In this document: positions 6,544 to 9,186 of the stretch, piece by piece
How positions within the stretch are numbered: position 1 is the first letter of the stretch
Layout: every line of letters starts with the position of its first letter
Origin: an uncultured Lachnospiraceae bacterium
Lineage (GTDB): Bacteria; Bacillota; Clostridia; Lachnospirales; Lachnospiraceae
NCBI GenBank assembly: GCA_949346185.1
Contig: CASGVX010000072.1
Span: 1 to 9,186, forward strand
Length of the DNA stretch: 9,186 nucleotides
Direction: 5' to 3'
Position numbers and translations under genes: made by a program
The notes under the pieces: generated by a model
Told to the model about the DNA's origin: nothing
Seen by the model: only the letters and a program-made list of their open reading frames with translations
The model's database searches: none

Positions 6544-6634
6544 TAGAATAACTTTACTGTGAAAGTAAAGCCAAGCATATGAAAATACACCATGCTTGCA
6601 TTGACTTTTAAGATAAAAGGAGGAGGTGTCATGA

Positions 6635-7801
6635 TTGCAAGCCAATTTTAAAGATTATTATCAAATCCTACAAGTACATCACGATGCCTCCCCTGATGTG
6701 ATTAAGGCGGCCTATCGGAAATTGTGCTCCCTGTATCACCCAGACACCAGCCGGAACGAGCAGCAAACCATTCGGATGATGGAGATCAATGAGGCATACC
6801 GAGTTCTGGGCGATCCGGACAAGCGTACTGAATACCAGCGAACTTGGCTGGAGCGATTCAGGCAGCGCAGCAATCATGTAATTTCTGCCATTCATCCGCC
6901 TCAGGGCATAGCATACGATTCGGCACAGAATATTCTGGATCAATTCTTCCATGCGCTGTATACCAAGAACTGGGACAGCGCCTACGGATGCCTTACTTTG
7001 GAAGATCAGGAAAGAATCTCCAGAAACCAGTTTTTTGCATGGCGGGAAGCGGTGAGCGGATGTTTTGAAATGCAGGACTATCGCATTCAAAAGTATCGCT
7101 CCTACAATCGCTGCAGGATAGGCGAGGTAGTCTATGAACAGGTGACGGAGTATGCGGTGCTGGTGTCTGACCTAGACCTCCAAACCTCTCAGGTCTCCCA
7201 GTCAACCACCCATAAATACGCCGCCTTTGACGGTATTTCCTGGAAGGTTTGCCTAGGGGTAAAATCCGTAAAGCAGGCCACGATGAAATTCAAACTCATG
7301 GCGGAGCGCAGAAAGAATTTCGACCCACTCTCCCTTTACGAGAGTGCTGTTTCCAAAACGGATCCCCTGACAGGCCTGCTCAGCGAGCAGGGATTTTATG
7401 ACGAAGCCATGCGTGAGGTGGCTCGCCACAAACGGTATCACAACCCCCTTTCCCTAGTAGTTTTTCAAGTACACTGCAAAAACCGGGAACGGGAAATCCC
7501 TTGCCTTTGCCGATGTGCCAGCGTAATCAAGTCTACCTGCCGCATTACAGATATTGTGGCAAGAATTTCGGACAACCAGATAGTATGCCTCCTGACGGAG
7601 ACCACAGAAAGCCAGGCGATGGATGCCACCCAGAAGTTTGTGAATAATATCAAGCTTCGGCAGACTGAGCCATTTTCCCTGAATGCAGGGGTGATACAAT
7701 ATCAGGGAACGGTGGCGATTGAGGACGCAGTATTCGCTGCCTGCTCCGATGCCAGCCGGGAAGGCAACACCCTGTGGATTAGCGAGAATGGCACGATTTA
7801 G
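6635..7801 (+). CDS. J-domain protein with NTF2-like middle and degenerate GGDEF-like C-terminus
   Basis: The 388-residue product has three parts. Residues 6-68 are a J domain with the HPD motif at 35-37 (LYHPDTS) and the helix IV pattern GDPDKRTEYQ; such domains stimulate the ATPase of DnaK/Hsp70. Residues about 92-212 (QNILDQFFHALYTKNWDSAYGCL ending in GISWKVCLG) look like an NTF2/SnoaL-type cone fold; this is tentative. Residues 241-382 follow the GGDEF domain plan: DPLTGLLSEQGF at 243-254, PLSLVVFQV at 271-279, VARISDNQIVCLL at 308-320, NAGV at 350-353. In it SDNQI replaces GGDEF, so it should not make c-di-GMP. The start is TTG: AAAGGAGGAGG at 6617-6627 lies 7 bases upstream, an in-frame TGA sits directly before it, and the next Met is inside the J domain. 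Soluble; no signal or membrane segment. Confidence 0.88.
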   Translation: MQANFKDYYQILQVHHDASPDVIKAAYRKLCSLYHPDTSRNEQQTIRMMEINEAYRVLGDPDKRTEYQRTWLERFRQRSNHVISAIHPPQGIAYDSAQNILDQFFHALYTKNWDSAYGCLTLEDQERISRNQFFAWREAVSGCFEMQDYRIQKYRSYNRCRIGEVVYEQVTEYAVLVSDLDLQTSQVSQSTTHKYAAFDGISWKVCLGVKSVKQATMKFKLMAERRKNFDPLSLYESAVSKTDPLTGLLSEQGFYDEAMREVARHKRYHNPLSLVVFQVHCKNREREIPCLCRCASVIKSTCRITDIVARISDNQIVCLLTETTESQAMDATQKFVNNIKLRQTEPFSLNAGVIQYQGTVAIEDAVFAACSDASREGNTLWISENGTI

Positions 7802-7870
7802 CGTGGTGCATCATAGATATTTATAAGGGCTTAATGAATCATTTACACAATAGAAAGGCATAGGTAATTC

Positions 7871-8512
7871 ATGGCTGAAAATAGAGGACGTTTTATTACT
7901 TTTGAAGGAATCGACGGATGCGGCAAGAGTACCCAGATACACCGCTTAAAGCAGCGGATGGAAGCCATGTCCCTCCCCTGCTGCGAAACCTTCGAGCCCT
8001 CTTCCGGTCCGGTGGGTTCCATGCTGCGCCAATGCCTTTCAGGCAGGATGAAGGCAGACGAGCGCACGATGGCAACCCTTTTTGCCGCAGACCGACTGGA
8101 TCACCTCCTGAACGATTACGACGGCATTCTCCAGAATGTCCGGCAGGGCATTCATGTCATCTGCGACCGCTATGTGCTTTCTAACTATGCCTATCAGGGT
8201 GTCAGCGCATCCATAGACTGGATTGAGGAACTTAATAGCGAAGCAGGGAAAATCCTTCGGCCGGATTGCCATATATTTATCGACGTGGAGCCGGAGGTTT
8301 CCCTAGAGCGCATGGAGAAAACTAGGTTTCACAGGGATTTATATGAAACCAAGGAGCGGCTCACACAAGTAAGAAATTGCTATTTTTCCCTATTCGACAG
8401 ATTTCAAGAAGAGGAAAACATCCTTATCGTGGATGGAAGCCAGAATGCGGATGCCATCGCTGAGACAATTTGGGATAGTATATCATTTCTCTTTGAAGAG
8501 AGCCGAAAGTAA
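7871..8512 (+). CDS. tmk: Thymidylate kinase (dTMP kinase)
   Basis: The 213-residue protein has the usual family length. It phosphorylates dTMP to dTDP with ATP, an essential cytoplasmic step of dTTP supply. Seen are the P-loop EGIDGCGKST at residues 12-21, the dTMP-binding ICDRYVLSNYAYQG segment, FIDVEPEVSLERM, and a LID region with several arginines (KTRFHRDLYETKERLTQVR). The P-loop itself has no Arg, so catalytic arginines would come from the LID. The ATG at 7871 has only a modest ribosome site (AAAGG at 7854-7858 is rather far, TAGGT at 7861-7865 is weak), but the protein start is typical. It lies 69 bases after the J-domain gene, and yaaR follows, matching the conserved tmk-yaaQ-yaaR-holB-yaaT order. 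The last 36 coding bases and one base of the stop region are duplicated downstream. Confidence 0.95.
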   Translation: MAENRGRFITFEGIDGCGKSTQIHRLKQRMEAMSLPCCETFEPSSGPVGSMLRQCLSGRMKADERTMATLFAADRLDHLLNDYDGILQNVRQGIHVICDRYVLSNYAYQGVSASIDWIEELNSEAGKILRPDCHIFIDVEPEVSLERMEKTRFHRDLYETKERLTQVRNCYFSLFDRFQEEENILIVDGSQNADAIAETIWDSISFLFEESRK

Positions 8513-8577
8513 AAAGTACCATCAGCGTCACAGAAAATAAATAGTATATCATTTCTCTTTGAAGAGAGCCGAAAGTA
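8475..8577 (+). repeat. 37-bp direct repeat duplicating the 3' end of tmk
   Basis: Bases 8475-8511 and 8541-8577 are identical over 37 bp, with 29 unrelated bases between them (66-bp period). The first copy is the last 12 codons of tmk and its TAA start; the second is noncoding. Each copy contains a small stem TCTCT/AGAGA. The second copy lies inside a 9-bp inverted repeat, ATCAGCGTC (8521-8529) with GACGCTGAT (8594-8602). It looks like a local duplication, not a mobile element. Confidence 0.9.
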
Positions 8578-8659
8578 GTTACCTACGGCATAGGACGCTG
8601 ATAGCAAAAAATGGCAGTTTTTATTGAAAAGAATTCATGAAAATATGACGATATCATTA

Positions 8660-8706
8660 TATAATAAGGTAAAAGTTATTCCGGCGTGATGGAATAGCAG
8701 CCGGAA
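8660..8706 (+). promoter_or_regulatory. Possible promoter and leader hairpin upstream of yaaR
   Basis: TATAAT at 8660-8665 is a perfect -10 but no good -35 is seen at the right distance. The RNA would start near 8672 and contain a perfect 7-bp hairpin, TTCCGGC (8679-8685) with GCCGGAA (8700-8706), 14-base loop, whose last bases overlap the start of the AAAGGAGG ribosome site. The stem could affect ribosome access; this is an inference. Confidence 0.4.
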
Positions 8707-8719
8707 AGGAGGGGCAGAG

Positions 8720-9160
8720 ATGGACTTAAAAGTAAACAATATGCAGCAGATTCAACAGGCAGCGCAAAAAACCTCCGTAGCGGAGGCAGACGGCTCTTTC
8801 CGTTTTGCCTTGCTCAGCAGCATCGAGGAAAATGAACTGCAGGCACACCTCTCCTTCATGATGGAGGAAATCACCCAGCAGGGCAATAAGCTGAGCAGAC
8901 GCATGGATGTTAAGGACTTGCAGGAGTACCGCAAGCTCATTAAGGAATTTATGAATGAAATTGCCGCCCATTCCCATGAATTTAGTCGCGAAAATTTTCT
9001 TGACAGAAAGGGAAGGCACCGAGTATATGGCATTGTGAAGAAAATCAACCAGACTTTGGATGAATTGGCAGAAGAACTTCTCAGCGAAGAGAAGGATCGG
9101 ATTTCCATTTTGAGCAAAATCGACGAAATCCGAGGATTGATTTTGGATATATTTACTTAA
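8720..9160 (+). CDS. yaaR: YaaR family protein (DUF327)
   Basis: The complete 146-residue protein matches the YaaR/DUF327 family in length and in its conserved second half: GNKLSRRMDVKDLQEYRKLIKEFM, the FLDRKGRHRVYGIVKKINQTLDEL region, and the closing SILSKIDEIRGLILDIF. It is predicted to be almost entirely helical and soluble, with charged heptad-like stretches. The biochemical role of the family is not known to me. It is found next to tmk and holB in Firmicutes, which supports the call. The ATG at 8720 follows AAAGGAGG (8705-8712) at 7 bases. It starts 207 bases after tmk, where other Firmicutes place yaaQ. Only 26 bases remain after its stop, too few to identify the next gene. Confidence 0.92.
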   Translation: MDLKVNNMQQIQQAAQKTSVAEADGSFRFALLSSIEENELQAHLSFMMEEITQQGNKLSRRMDVKDLQEYRKLIKEFMNEIAAHSHEFSRENFLDRKGRHRVYGIVKKINQTLDELAEELLSEEKDRISILSKIDEIRGLILDIFT

Positions 9161-9186
9161 GAACCGCCAAATACATGCGCAGCTAT

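Noticed and set aside
8475..8577. CRISPR array
   Set aside because: There are only two copies of the 37-bp repeat, one is coding sequence of tmk, and there are no cas genes.
9161..9186. Start of a further gene (ATG at 9175)
   Set aside because: Only four codons remain and no ribosome binding site is visible; holB or another gene is expected there from synteny but cannot be supported.

Overview
The window looks like a low-to-mid-GC Gram-positive anaerobe of the Clostridia, most probably a Lachnospiraceae-type bacterium. The reasons are strong AGGAGG-like ribosome binding sites, TTG starts, sigma-A-type promoters, a Firmicutes MurA, and the tmk-yaaR neighbourhood known from Bacillus and Clostridia. 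This placement is inferred from gene content and style, not from a database match. There are no tRNA or rRNA genes, no CRISPR array and no transposase.

Left part (1-1790, minus strand): a two-component operon. A complete OmpR/PhoB-type response regulator overlaps by 4 bases (ATGA) the start of a membrane histidine kinase, which runs off the left edge just before its ATP-binding G boxes. A good leftward promoter lies at 1762-1790, with an imperfect palindrome filling the spacer between -35 and -10.

Middle left (1797-2777): a flavin reductase-like FMN split-barrel gene reads rightward. It is bracketed by two groups of hairpins (1797-1904 and 2660-2742). Both groups fold better as leftward RNA, and the second ends in a clear leftward intrinsic terminator with no leftward gene to serve.

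Middle (2778-4640): one large gene for an OLD-family protein, an AAA/ABC-type ATPase fused to a TOPRIM-like nuclease domain. It carries an unusual four-cysteine cluster inside the ATPase. It could be a single-gene phage-defence nuclease, but nothing next to it proves this. The 484-base gap after it holds a sigma-A promoter followed by an elaborate, self-closing RNA fold (about 4735-5087). The fold ends 37 bases before the murA start, so it is either a long murA leader or a stand-alone small RNA. I could not match it to a riboswitch or RNA family I know.

Right part (5125-9186, plus strand): murA (peptidoglycan precursor synthesis, followed by a terminator); then, from its own promoter, a J-domain protein with an NTF2-like middle and a degenerate GGDEF-like C-terminus; then tmk (dTMP kinase); then yaaR (DUF327). 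tmk and yaaR belong to the conserved tmk-yaaQ-yaaR-holB-yaaT neighbourhood. yaaQ (darA, c-di-AMP receptor) is absent from its usual place; the gap there carries a 37-bp duplication of the tmk 3' end.
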